This document shows, in pieces, positions 6,987-14,133 of a stretch of 14,133 nt of DNA. Position numbers and translations under genes: made by a program. Positions within the stretch are counted from its first letter, which is position 1. Every line of letters begins with the position of its first letter. Below the pieces are notes generated by a model. That model was given only the letters and a program-made list of their open reading frames with translations. It did not search any database and was not told where the DNA came from. Origin of the DNA: JBBKWJ01 sp037968895 (GTDB taxonomy: Bacteria > Actinomycetota > Acidimicrobiia > Acidimicrobiales > SZUA-35); assembly GCA_037968895.1 (NCBI GenBank), contig JBBKWJ010000122.1:1-14133 (forward strand). The letters run 5' to 3'.

Positions 6987-8039
6987 TTAGCGCTGCAGAA
7001 AGGTCAGCACTTCGGTGGTTACGATCGCCGAACCGCGCTGGTTCAAGTGATTTCCATCGCCGAAAAGGTCATCGTTCGAGCCAAGCTTCGAGAGGTCGAG
7101 GAACTCAACGCCTGCGCCGGCGGCAGCCTCCTGGGCCGCGAGCCGTGCGGCTTCGACGTCGGCGATGCCGTTTGGGTGAAGGGGCACGTAGGTCGACTGT
7201 GAGACGGGCAGGAAGACGAGTACGACGCGTTTGTCGCCGAAGGCAGTCAATAGCTCACCAAGCGCATCGATTTCGGCGCCGCCTACTGAGTAGTTGGCTA
7301 GTGCCTGGCGTTCACGAGCCAGATCGGTTGCCGTCATCGCGAGCTCGCTGTCTCGATAGCGAGTCAGCTCGCCGAATTCGCCAGCCGAGAGTCCCTCTTC
7401 AGCGCTGCCGGTGCCTGTGATCCAACTGATCCACGAGGTCGGTTTTCTCAGATGAGTTCGGTATTTCACTAGGTGGGAGACACTGCTGGCGGCAATCTCG
7501 ATGTCGGTCAAGAGCGTCGCGTTTGCCACCCTGCGCCACGCCAGGGTGCTCGATGACTGATCGAACGTCGACTCAAGGGCCGCAACACGGCTGTCGTTTA
7601 GCTCACGAGAAGTGATGCCGATGACGACCGTCTCAGGATCGACGAGCTCGTTTGCGAAGTCCGTTGCGAAGTGGTTGAGGATCACTGCGTCTGAGCCGGC
7701 CCACCACATGTCGTATGCCGTGCCGCCAGGCACCATTGCCGGGTCGAACGCAGCGCCCGAGCTTGAGGTGCCAAAGAACATCAAGTCGGTCGGGGTTCCC
7801 GCTTCAGTCCGTTCGTTGATCTTGGCCCTGTGCTCTTCGAGAATGCGAGGCAGAAGGTCGTCCTCAAACGTTGACTGAGAAACGACGAACCGACCGCCAA
7901 GCTCGAGCAGGAGGATCGTGGCCAACGCAACCCAAATGAGGGTGCGCCAACGAGGGCGCGAGCCGCGGGATCGAGCGACCTCTTCGGCCATCGAGGCCTC
8001 AGTCTTCTTGGCGACGGTTTCTTCGGTAATGGTGCTCAT
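6987..8039 (-). CDS. SGNH-hydrolase-like membrane-anchored protein, partner of MBOAT acyltransferase
   Basis: The 350-residue protein has a charged N-terminus, a single membrane segment at about residues 33-46 (TLIWVALATILLLE) and an extracytoplasmic domain. The block FFGTSSSGAAFDP (88-100) fits the nucleophile motif of SGNH-like proteins, with Ser92 as the best candidate in the G-x-S position, and DGNHLNQRG (328-336) supplies the Asp-x-x-His pair (Asp328, His331) near the C-terminus. Proteins of this shape (AlgJ/AlgX, PatB, DltD types) take an acyl group from a partner MBOAT protein and pass it to a polysaccharide outside the membrane. The start codon overlaps the MBOAT stop by one base (TGATG) with no Shine-Dalgarno, which implies coupled translation and a shared complex. 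The exact family is not recognised, and transferase versus esterase activity cannot be told from the sequence. Confidence 0.88.
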   Translation of the reverse strand: MSTITEETVAKKTEASMAEEVARSRGSRPRWRTLIWVALATILLLELGGRFVVSQSTFEDDLLPRILEEHRAKINERTEAGTPTDLMFFGTSSSGAAFDPAMVPGGTAYDMWWAGSDAVILNHFATDFANELVDPETVVIGITSRELNDSRVAALESTFDQSSSTLAWRRVANATLLTDIEIAASSVSHLVKYRTHLRKPTSWISWITGTGSAEEGLSAGEFGELTRYRDSELAMTATDLARERQALANYSVGGAEIDALGELLTAFGDKRVVLVFLPVSQSTYVPLHPNGIADVEAARLAAQEAAAGAGVEFLDLSKLGSNDDLFGDGNHLNQRGSAIVTTEVLTFLQR

Positions 8040-9445
8040 CAGAATTGGAAGTAGACGAAGGGAACTTGTTGGCCCCCGCTAGCGAGTAGGACAAGAACGG
8101 CGCCGAGGCCAAACACCAGACCCTGGGCCACTGGCCGGAGTGCGACGAGACCAGAGTCGGTGTTGGTGCGTCGTTGAGTTGCATCGAAGAGGACCGCAAT
8201 GAGGGCCGACGGCAAGAGAACATTGAGAGTTGATTCAATCGGCAGGGTGCCTGGACGTAGCGTCAAGATGCCAATGATTACATCAGCGGCCTCACCAAAT
8301 GATGCAGCCCTGAAGAAGATCCAGGCGAAGCAGGTGAGATGGAACGTGACCGCTCCTCGCAGGAATCGACTGCCGGTCGAGCCGAGGCCGGCCTTGTCGA
8401 GACCGAAACGCCGCTCGACCATCAGGTAGGCGCCCTGCAGCGCCCCCCACATCACGAAGGTCCAGGCTGCTCCGTGCCACAAACCGCCGAGCAACATCGT
8501 TAGCCCAAGGTTGATATAGGTGCGACGAGGACCCCGGCGATTGCCGCCGAGGGGAATGTAGAGGTAATCGCGAAGCCACTGCGACAACGAGATGTGCCAG
8601 CGGCGCCAGAACTCAGTGATGGACAGGGAGAAGTAAGGCTGGGCGAAGTTCTCCATCAGCTCGAAGCCGAGCAGACGAGCTGTACCTCTCGCCATGTCGC
8701 TATAGCCAGAGAAGTCGCCATAGATCTGTAGTGCGAAGCAATACACGCCAACAATGAGGGTTAAGAATCCGGCCGAGCCTGCATCATTGAATGCCTCATT
8801 TGCCACCCGCGCCGCGGTGTCGGCTACGACAACCTTCTTCACTAAGCCAACGAGGATCAGCGAGAGCGCACTCAGAACTCGTTCGCCGTCAGGCGGTGTG
8901 CGTTTTGCCAGCACCTGCGGCATGAGCCGAGTGGCTCGCTCAATTGGACCAGCAACGAGTTGGGGGAAGAACGAGACGTACAACGCGAAGTCAAACAGGT
9001 TGTCGACCGGTTTGAGCTCTCGCCGGTAGACGTCGATCGTGTACGACATCGACTGAAAGGTGTAGAAGCTGATACCGACCGGGAGGACAATGCCGAGGCT
9101 TGGTGCGAGCCACTCCACTCCGGCCGCTGCGAGGCTCGAGTCCAATGAGTCAACGAAGAATCCGAAATACTTGAAGAATCCGAGGAAGCCTAGGTTGACC
9201 GCCATTGAGGCAAGAAGAAAACGTTTGCGCCGTTCGGGAGCATCGATCGTGGCGAGTCGTTGACCAACCCAATAGTCGACCAATGTGCTGCCAAGGAGCA
9301 GACCAAGGAAGCGCCAGTCCCACCAGCCGTAGAAGACGTACGACGCAACCAGCAGGAATCGGTTCTGCAGCTTATGAGAAAGCTGCCAGTAGACGCCGAG
9401 CACAACCAGAAGGAACACGACGAACTGCATCGAGTTGAAGGTCAT
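8039..9445 (-). CDS. AlgI-type MBOAT O-acyltransferase
   Basis: The 468-residue polytopic membrane protein belongs to the MBOAT family (AlgI/PatA/DltB group), which moves an acyl group, usually acetyl, across the membrane for O-acylation of cell-surface glycans. Recognisable blocks are SYVFYGWWDWRF (35-46), LPVGISFYTFQSMSYTIDVY (121-140), FPQLVAGPIER (160-170), YGDFSGYSDMARG (242-254), FWRRWHISLSQWLRDYLYIPLGG (279-301, His284) and MLLGGLWHGAAWTF (317-330), with the presumed catalytic His324. Length is normal. ATG at 9445 has GGTGA (9453-9457) seven bases upstream. It lies 133 bp downstream of dnaE on the same strand; that gap shows no clear promoter or terminator, so read-through from dnaE is possible. 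The acceptor is probably the glycan made by the neighbouring genes. Confidence 0.96.
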   Translation of the reverse strand: MTFNSMQFVVFLLVVLGVYWQLSHKLQNRFLLVASYVFYGWWDWRFLGLLLGSTLVDYWVGQRLATIDAPERRKRFLLASMAVNLGFLGFFKYFGFFVDSLDSSLAAAGVEWLAPSLGIVLPVGISFYTFQSMSYTIDVYRRELKPVDNLFDFALYVSFFPQLVAGPIERATRLMPQVLAKRTPPDGERVLSALSLILVGLVKKVVVADTAARVANEAFNDAGSAGFLTLIVGVYCFALQIYGDFSGYSDMARGTARLLGFELMENFAQPYFSLSITEFWRRWHISLSQWLRDYLYIPLGGNRRGPRRTYINLGLTMLLGGLWHGAAWTFVMWGALQGAYLMVERRFGLDKAGLGSTGSRFLRGAVTFHLTCFAWIFFRAASFGEAADVIIGILTLRPGTLPIESTLNVLLPSALIAVLFDATQRRTNTDSGLVALRPVAQGLVFGLGAVLVLLASGGQQVPFVYFQF

Positions 9446-9452
9446 GCAGTAA

Positions 9453-9457
9453 TCACC
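9453..9457 (-). promoter_or_regulatory. Shine-Dalgarno of the MBOAT gene
   Basis: GGTGA on the - strand, seven bases before ATG 9445. It supports this start over the in-frame Met6, which has no purine-rich sequence before it. Confidence 0.5.
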
Positions 9458-9578
9458 GCCGCGTTCATGATTTCTGCCTCACTGCCATTGCGTCGACAAT
9501 AGCCAATGGAGGTCCGATTTCTAGAGCTTTGTGACCCATTTAGGCGACATAACCCGATTGCGCTAGTCGCTTTGGCCC

Positions 9579-12500
9579 TTAGAGCACAACGGCGTCGGCG
9601 CCGAGCAATACCCGCAGTTCGGGAATGAGCCCATTTGAGGTGTCGACGCAGAACTCGTCAGAGAGCTTGAGGGCCTGGTCGTCGCTGAGATGGATGTAGA
9701 CCGATGAGTCGCCCCGATGCTCGCGAAGCACGGTCTTCAAACCAGCAATGAGCTTGTCACTGAGCTGGTGGGGGCGAATCTCGAGACGGAGCGGGGCGGC
9801 CGATCCAAGCATCTCGGGCTCGAACACTTCGACGCCTTGAACCATAAGTTTCGGCTCGTCGTCGCGCTTGTCGACGCGGGCCCTCACAATGACGACGCGA
9901 TCGTCTTCGAGCAGGTGTCCGTAGTCGGCGAAGGTGCGGGGAAACACCATGACCTCGGCCGAGTGGGTCAGATCTTCCAGGATGAAGACGCCCATCAGGT
10001 CGCCCTTCTTCGTCCACTTTCGCTGCAGGCCCGTCACCACGCCGCCGACAGTGATGCTGGCGCCATCTTCGACAAACTCAAGGCCATCGAGGCTGTATTC
10101 GGCTCTGCGCTTCAGGGCCCCTTCGAGCCCCATCAGAGGGTGGTCAGAAACGTAGAGGCCGAGCATTTCTTTCTCAAAAGCCAGCCGTTGCGTCTTCTCG
10201 AACTCTTCGGTTCCAATCTGTGGCCGATCGTCGAAGCTTGGCGAATCGTTCGAGTCGTCGGCGCCGGCGAAGAGTGTCATTACGCCCATGTCATGTTCAC
10301 GACGTGACGAGACCGTCTTCTCGATCAGTTCTTCAAACACCAGCAGAAGTGCTTTGCGAGCGTGGCCGACGGAGTCGAAGGCTCCAGCCTTGATGAGCGA
10401 CTCGATCATGCGGCGATTAAGCACCGAGTAATCGACCCGCTCGATGAAGTCGATGAAGTCGGTGAACGGACCGTTTGCACGGCGTTCGGTAAGAATGAGC
10501 TCTACGAGGCCTTCACCAACATTGCGGATCGCGGAAAGGCCAAACGGGATGGCGTTGAGGTCGCCGCCCTCGGGATCGGGGATGGACGCGAAGTCGACCT
10601 CGGAGACGTTGATGTCTGGCACCAAGACGTTGACGCCCATCTGACGACACTCGTTCAGATAGATCCCAGCCTTGTCGAGGTTGCTCTTGACGCTCGTCAG
10701 GAGGCTGGCGAAGTACTCGACTGGATAGTTGGCCTTGAGATAGGCGGTTTGGTAGCTCACTAGGCCATAGCCATATGAGTGGCTCTTGTTGAACGCGTAG
10801 TCGGCAAACGGCTCGATGATGTCGAACCAGTCGTGACCAAGCTTTGACCCGTAGCCGTTGGCGTCGCAGCCCTCAACGAACTTGGTTCGCTCCTTCGCGA
10901 TCATTTCGCGAATCTTCTTTCCGCATGCTTTGCGCAAGTTGTCTGCGTCGGCGAGGGAATAACCGGCGAACTTCTGCGCGATCCGCATGACCGACTCTTG
11001 ATAGATCATCAGGCCATAGGTTCCGCCAAGGATCTCTTCGGCGTCGTCATGCAGATAGGTGATGTCTTGACGAGCGTTCTTACGGTCGGCGTAGTCGTTG
11101 TGCATGTTGGCCGCCATCGGCCCCGGCCGATACAAGGCGACGAGCGCCGCGACGTCTTCAAACTCTGTTGGCGCCATCGAGCGCATGAGTGCTCGCATCG
11201 GCGGCGACTCAAGCTGAAATACGCCAATGGTCTGGCCCGCTTGGAGCAACTCGTAGGTCTTGGGGTCGTCGAGAGTGACGTTGTCGATGTCGATGGTCTT
11301 GCCGTGGACCGTTTCGATTAGCGCAACGGCATCGGAGATCACATCGAGGTTTCGAAGACCAAGGAAGTCCATCTTGAGAAGACCGAGTTCTTCAACACCG
11401 TTCATCTCGTACTGGGTGACGACGGGGGCTTCTTCGATTGGTTTGCCGGCCTCTGGCTTGCGCTGGATCGGCAGATAGTCTGTGAGCGGATCTTTGGTAA
11501 TCACCACGGCTGCGGCGTGAATGCCATCGGAGCGACGCAGACCTTCAAGCCCCATCGCCACTTCGACCACTCGGGCCACATCTGTATCTGAGTCGACCAT
11601 CGAGCGGAGCTCTTGGGCCATCTTGTATCCGTCTTTGTACTTCTCGGTTTCTTCGAAGCAGTACTTCAACGGAGTGTCACGGCCCATCACGAGCGGCGGC
11701 ATTGCCTTGGCGACCTTGTCGCCGACGACATAGGGGTAACCCAACACCCTGGCCGCATCACGCACCGCGGCACGGGCCTTGATCTGTCCGAATGTCACGA
11801 TCTGGGCGACGTGGTCGCGCCCGTATTTCTCAGCCGCGTATCGGATCATCTCGTCGCGATAGCGGGAGTCGAAGTCCATGTCGATATCAGGCATCGAAAT
11901 TCGAGACGGGTTAAGGAATCGCTCAAACAGGAGGTCGTATTTGATGGGGTCGAGGTCGGTGATCCAGAGGCTGTAAGCCACGGCGCAACCGGCGGCGGAA
12001 CCACGACCAGGGCCGACACGGATTCCGCGGTCGCGGGCAAACTTGATGAGGTCCCACGTGATGAGGAAGTAGGAGCTAAAGCCCATGCTCTTGATGACGT
12101 CGAGCTCATAGATGAGCCGTTCTGTCACAGAGTTCGGCAAATTGTCGCCCCAGCGCTTCTTTGCCCCCTCCATCGTGAGGTGGAGGAGGTAGTCGTCGGC
12201 TCCCGAGAATCCTTCTGGAATTGGGAAGTCCGGTAGCTGAGGGTTTCCAAACTCGATTTCGACGTTTGCTCGCTCCGCGATCCAGAGGGTGTTATCGCAT
12301 GCCTCGGGAAGCTCAGCCCACTGGTGGCGCATCTCAGCTGCGGTCTTCAGGTAATGCTGGTCGCCGTGTAGCTGGAATCGGTCGGGGTCGCTCATAAGCG
12401 AACCGGTCTGCACACAAAGCAGTGCGTCGTGCGCGGCGTGATCTTCTTGGTTGGTGTAGTGCGAGTCGTTTGTGACCATGATCGGAGCGTTGATCTTGCG

Positions 12501-13124
12501 GGCGATCTCAAGCAGTTTCGGATTTGTCGAAATCTGCTCAGGAATGCCGTGATCTTGAAGCTCGATGAACATGTTGTCGCGACCGAAGATGTCTTGCAGC
12601 CGTGCCGCTTTCTCTAACGCAAGCTTGTCATTGCCCTGCAGGAGCGATTGCAGCACGTGACCGCCGAGGCAACCGGTAGTGACCATGAGGCCCTCAGAGT
12701 GGTCGGAGAGCACTTCCCAGTCGACGCGGGGCTTGTAGTAGAAACCCTCCATGTATGCCCGCGATGCGAGCTGGATCAGGTTCTTGTAGCCCGTGTTGTT
12801 CTCAGCAAGCGCTATGAGGTGGTAATACAGCTTCTTGCCGCCGTCGGTCGATCCACCAGAGTCGTCGAGTTTGCCTCGGCGAGAAGGCCGTTCGTGACGA
12901 GAATCGTCGGCTTGATAGAGCTCGCAACCGATGACGGGATTGATGTTTTGTTTGCGGCATGCCTTGTAGAAGTCGAGGACGCCGTACATGTTGCCGTGGT
13001 CGGTTATCCCGAGAGCCGGCATTCCGTCGGCGGCAGCTTTAGCTACCAACGCGTCGAGCCGCGACGCGCCATCGAGCATGCTGTACTCAGTGTGGACGTG
13101 CAGATGGGTAAATGAAGACCCCAC
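9579..13124 (-). CDS. dnaE: DNA polymerase III alpha subunit (DnaE1 type)
   Basis: The 1181-residue protein is the replicative polymerase. The N-terminal PHP domain is intact: HLHVHTEYS (7-15) with the H-x-H pair, GITDHGNMYG (39-48) and NDSHY (219-223); in Escherichia coli several of these metal ligands are lost, whereas actinobacterial DnaE1 uses them for 3'-5' proofreading. The C-family polymerase core has VGPGRGSAAG (370-379), the catalytic aspartates in MPDIDMDFD (411-419) and GLLKMDFLGLRNLDVI (581-596), and NKSHSYGYGLVSYQTAYLK (779-797). A helix-hairpin-helix region and an OB fold (about 1025-1105) follow. The clamp-binding site is probably GVMTLF (947-952), which lacks the usual Gln. 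The start is GTG, set by a strong Shine-Dalgarno at 13129-13134. The MBOAT gene follows after 133 bp. Confidence 0.99.
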   Translation of the reverse strand: MGSSFTHLHVHTEYSMLDGASRLDALVAKAAADGMPALGITDHGNMYGVLDFYKACRKQNINPVIGCELYQADDSRHERPSRRGKLDDSGGSTDGGKKLYYHLIALAENNTGYKNLIQLASRAYMEGFYYKPRVDWEVLSDHSEGLMVTTGCLGGHVLQSLLQGNDKLALEKAARLQDIFGRDNMFIELQDHGIPEQISTNPKLLEIARKINAPIMVTNDSHYTNQEDHAAHDALLCVQTGSLMSDPDRFQLHGDQHYLKTAAEMRHQWAELPEACDNTLWIAERANVEIEFGNPQLPDFPIPEGFSGADDYLLHLTMEGAKKRWGDNLPNSVTERLIYELDVIKSMGFSSYFLITWDLIKFARDRGIRVGPGRGSAAGCAVAYSLWITDLDPIKYDLLFERFLNPSRISMPDIDMDFDSRYRDEMIRYAAEKYGRDHVAQIVTFGQIKARAAVRDAARVLGYPYVVGDKVAKAMPPLVMGRDTPLKYCFEETEKYKDGYKMAQELRSMVDSDTDVARVVEVAMGLEGLRRSDGIHAAAVVITKDPLTDYLPIQRKPEAGKPIEEAPVVTQYEMNGVEELGLLKMDFLGLRNLDVISDAVALIETVHGKTIDIDNVTLDDPKTYELLQAGQTIGVFQLESPPMRALMRSMAPTEFEDVAALVALYRPGPMAANMHNDYADRKNARQDITYLHDDAEEILGGTYGLMIYQESVMRIAQKFAGYSLADADNLRKACGKKIREMIAKERTKFVEGCDANGYGSKLGHDWFDIIEPFADYAFNKSHSYGYGLVSYQTAYLKANYPVEYFASLLTSVKSNLDKAGIYLNECRQMGVNVLVPDINVSEVDFASIPDPEGGDLNAIPFGLSAIRNVGEGLVELILTERRANGPFTDFIDFIERVDYSVLNRRMIESLIKAGAFDSVGHARKALLLVFEELIEKTVSSRREHDMGVMTLFAGADDSNDSPSFDDRPQIGTEEFEKTQRLAFEKEMLGLYVSDHPLMGLEGALKRRAEYSLDGLEFVEDGASITVGGVVTGLQRKWTKKGDLMGVFILEDLTHSAEVMVFPRTFADYGHLLEDDRVVIVRARVDKRDDEPKLMVQGVEVFEPEMLGSAAPLRLEIRPHQLSDKLIAGLKTVLREHRGDSSVYIHLSDDQALKLSDEFCVDTSNGLIPELRVLLGADAVVL

Positions 13125-13128
13125 GTCT

Positions 13129-13134
13129 TCCTCC
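13129..13134 (-). promoter_or_regulatory. Strong Shine-Dalgarno that fixes the dnaE GTG start
   Basis: GGAGGA on the - strand lies four bases before GTG 13124 (GGAGG five bases before). It is the best ribosome binding site in the window and confirms the non-ATG start. Confidence 0.85.
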
Positions 13135-13146
13135 AGCGCTCGGCGA

Positions 13147-13169
13147 TCGAAGAGATCTTATCTCTTTGA
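13147..13169 (-). promoter_or_regulatory. Inverted repeat overlapping a possible -10 box upstream of dnaE
   Basis: On the + strand the arms are TCGAAGAGAT (13147-13156) and ATCTCTTTGA (13160-13169) around a 3-base loop; nine pairs are Watson-Crick and one is G-T. On the - strand the centre reads TAAGAT (13155-13160), a fair -10 box. A start about seven bases later would give a leader of roughly 24 bases including the Shine-Dalgarno. No good -35 box is seen at 16-18 bases. The palindrome could be an operator over the dnaE promoter or simply an RNA stem. Confidence 0.4.
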
Positions 13170-13189
13170 GGTGCCCTCGAAGGTATGAG

Positions 13190-13208
13190 GCGAGCGAAAG
13201 GTGCTCGC
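13190..13208 (-). terminator. Hairpin just after the CAP-DUF4214 gene
   Basis: GCGAGC (13190-13195) and GCTCGC (13203-13208) form a 6-bp GC-rich stem with a 7-base loop, starting within two bases of the stop codon of the CAP gene. It could mark the transcript end, but there is no U-run on the - strand, so it is only terminator-like. Confidence 0.35.
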
Positions 13209-13209
13209 T

Positions 13210-14112
13210 CTACCCGTAGATTCCAGTCAGCGACTGGAACTCTGCGCTGTCACTAAATTGCACCATCAATTGGCCACGGCTTAGACGCTTCGAGTCGAGC
13301 AGGCTCACCCAATAGTTAAACCCTTCACCATCGGCCGATCGTCGCATGACGTTCTTGTAGATCAGGGCCACAAAGTCCCTGTTGCTGAGCGAGCCGTAGG
13401 TCTGCACGAACTCAGGTGACGCGACGAACACATCTGCAATCTGGTTGAGCGACATGCCAGCGCTTCGGTTCTCAACCCAATAGGCCAGTCCGCCAGCATC
13501 GCTTTGGCGACGAAAGAACGCTTGGTAGAGACGGTTGACGCCGCCGAGCAGCTGCTCGGAATCGCATCCAGATCCGGCCTGCTTCGGCGTCACGATTGGA
13601 GTAAGCGAGGAAGAGCGGAGGGTTGCGATCGATTGGTCTTGGCGGGTGAACTGAATCGTGGCCCAGATCTGCCCGTTTGCGTCGCACGTGACGCCGACAC
13701 CCGCTTTATTGAGGTTGGGGTCGACGATCAGGTTGCGGTGGCTACTGGAGTTCATCCAGGCGTCGGTGATCTGGCCAGTCCAATAGCCACGGGCGATGAT
13801 TTCGGCCCTGCCATCGGTGCTGTGCACGAGATTGTTGGATGCCGCCATGTTGCTTGACCACTGGTTAGAGGCTTGCTCAAGCGAAGCGGTAGCGACGACA
13901 GGCGGTAGCCCGCGGGTGGCCCGCTCATTGTTGATCTGGTTGAGGAACTGCTGCTCGATGACATCGGTCGCAGAAGCGCCAGCGGCGGAAGCGGGGGTGA
14001 CTCCCAGAAGGGAAACCACGAAGAGAGCGAGTGCGGCCACAAAAAGTGGGCGCCGGTGACGGAGGGAGGTTAAACACACGATTCGGCATTCTGATCGTAA
14101 CGCAATCGACAT
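13210..14112 (-). CDS. Secreted CAP-domain (SCP/PR1-like) protein with C-terminal DUF4214
   Basis: The 300-residue protein has a signal peptide: basic RHRRP (18-22), hydrophobic LFVAALALFVVSLLGV (23-38), likely cut after ASA at 43. A CAP domain follows (about 52-158): FLNQINNERATRGLPP (56-71), NLVHS (94-98, His97), AWMNSSSHRNLIV (118-130, His125) and AGVGV (137-141). The C-terminal DUF4214 region (about 190-297) is made of two similar halves, RLYQAFFRRQSDAGGLAYW (194-212) and LIYKNVMRRSADGEGFNYW (250-268), each followed by a helix and an S-x-E-F ending. CAP proteins in bacteria are secreted and of unclear function; DUF4214 is also unassigned. The start at ATG 14112 has no Shine-Dalgarno and gives a long 22-residue n-region; GTG at 14079 (residue 12) is an alternative with a more usual signal peptide. 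Upstream control lies outside the window. Confidence 0.9.
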   Translation of the reverse strand: MSIALRSECRIVCLTSLRHRRPLFVAALALFVVSLLGVTPASAAGASATDVIEQQFLNQINNERATRGLPPVVATASLEQASNQWSSNMAASNNLVHSTDGRAEIIARGYWTGQITDAWMNSSSHRNLIVDPNLNKAGVGVTCDANGQIWATIQFTRQDQSIATLRSSSLTPIVTPKQAGSGCDSEQLLGGVNRLYQAFFRRQSDAGGLAYWVENRSAGMSLNQIADVFVASPEFVQTYGSLSNRDFVALIYKNVMRRSADGEGFNYWVSLLDSKRLSRGQLMVQFSDSAEFQSLTGIYG

Positions 14113-14133
14113 GTCAAGACGTTTTTTGTACTA

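Noticed and set aside
9485..9509. CCATTG/CAATGG inverted repeat in the dnaE-MBOAT gap.
   Set aside because: Only six pairs with a 13-base loop and no U-run; expected by chance at this length.
9717..10307. A 196-codon + strand frame opposite dnaE (also 11613-12236).
   Set aside because: Mirror frames of a highly conserved polymerase gene in high-GC DNA; no independent signal.
14108..14116. TTGACA on the - strand at the start of the CAP gene, and the palindrome GACATGTC.
   Set aside because: The hexamer overlaps the chosen ATG and a TACGAT box follows after only 12 bases, too close for a promoter; the 8-bp palindrome is too short to support.

Overview
The window reads as part of an actinobacterial chromosome. 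Moderately high G+C (about 57-60% in the lines I counted), GTG starts on two genes, a DnaE polymerase with an intact metal-binding PHP domain, a DUF4012 protein and a secreted CAP-DUF4214 protein all fit Actinobacteria. The DnaE insert and the CAP-DUF4214 pairing make me favour the class Acidimicrobiia, but that is inference.

Region 1 (1-2920, + strand) is the end of a glycan assembly operon. It holds the 3' tail of what looks like a membrane sugar-1-phosphate transferase (priming enzyme) with an in-frame TAA, then a WbuB-like family-4 glycosyltransferase two bases later, then an oligosaccharide flippase overlapping it by an ATGA. Prime, extend and flip are thus in order; no Wzy-type polymerase is seen.

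Region 2 (2920-3074) is the junction between two convergent operons. A perfect 50-bp direct repeat with a 105-bp period lies here. The second copy is the true 3' end of the DUF4012 gene; the first is a displaced duplicate of that end starting on the last base of the flippase stop codon. The 55-bp spacer contains a hairpin.

Region 3 (3038-6830, - strand) is a three-gene unit read from right to left: a UDP-N-acetylhexosamine 6-dehydrogenase (supply of a uronic acid nucleotide sugar), a ChbG/YdjC-family carbohydrate deacetylase, and a membrane-anchored DUF4012 protein.

Region 4 (6987-9445, - strand) is a surface-glycan O-acetylation pair: an AlgI-type MBOAT acyltransferase and an SGNH-like membrane-anchored partner, linked by a TGATG stop/start overlap.

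Region 5 (9579-14112, - strand) has dnaE (replicative DNA polymerase III alpha) with a strong Shine-Dalgarno before a GTG start, preceded by a small secreted CAP-domain protein with a DUF4214 repeat domain.

Together the window is mostly a cell-surface polysaccharide locus (priming, elongation, export, uronic acid supply, deacetylation, O-acetylation) lying beside a housekeeping replication gene. I see no mobile element, CRISPR array, tRNA or rRNA. The most unusual items are the nonsense-interrupted priming enzyme and the duplicated gene end at the convergent junction.
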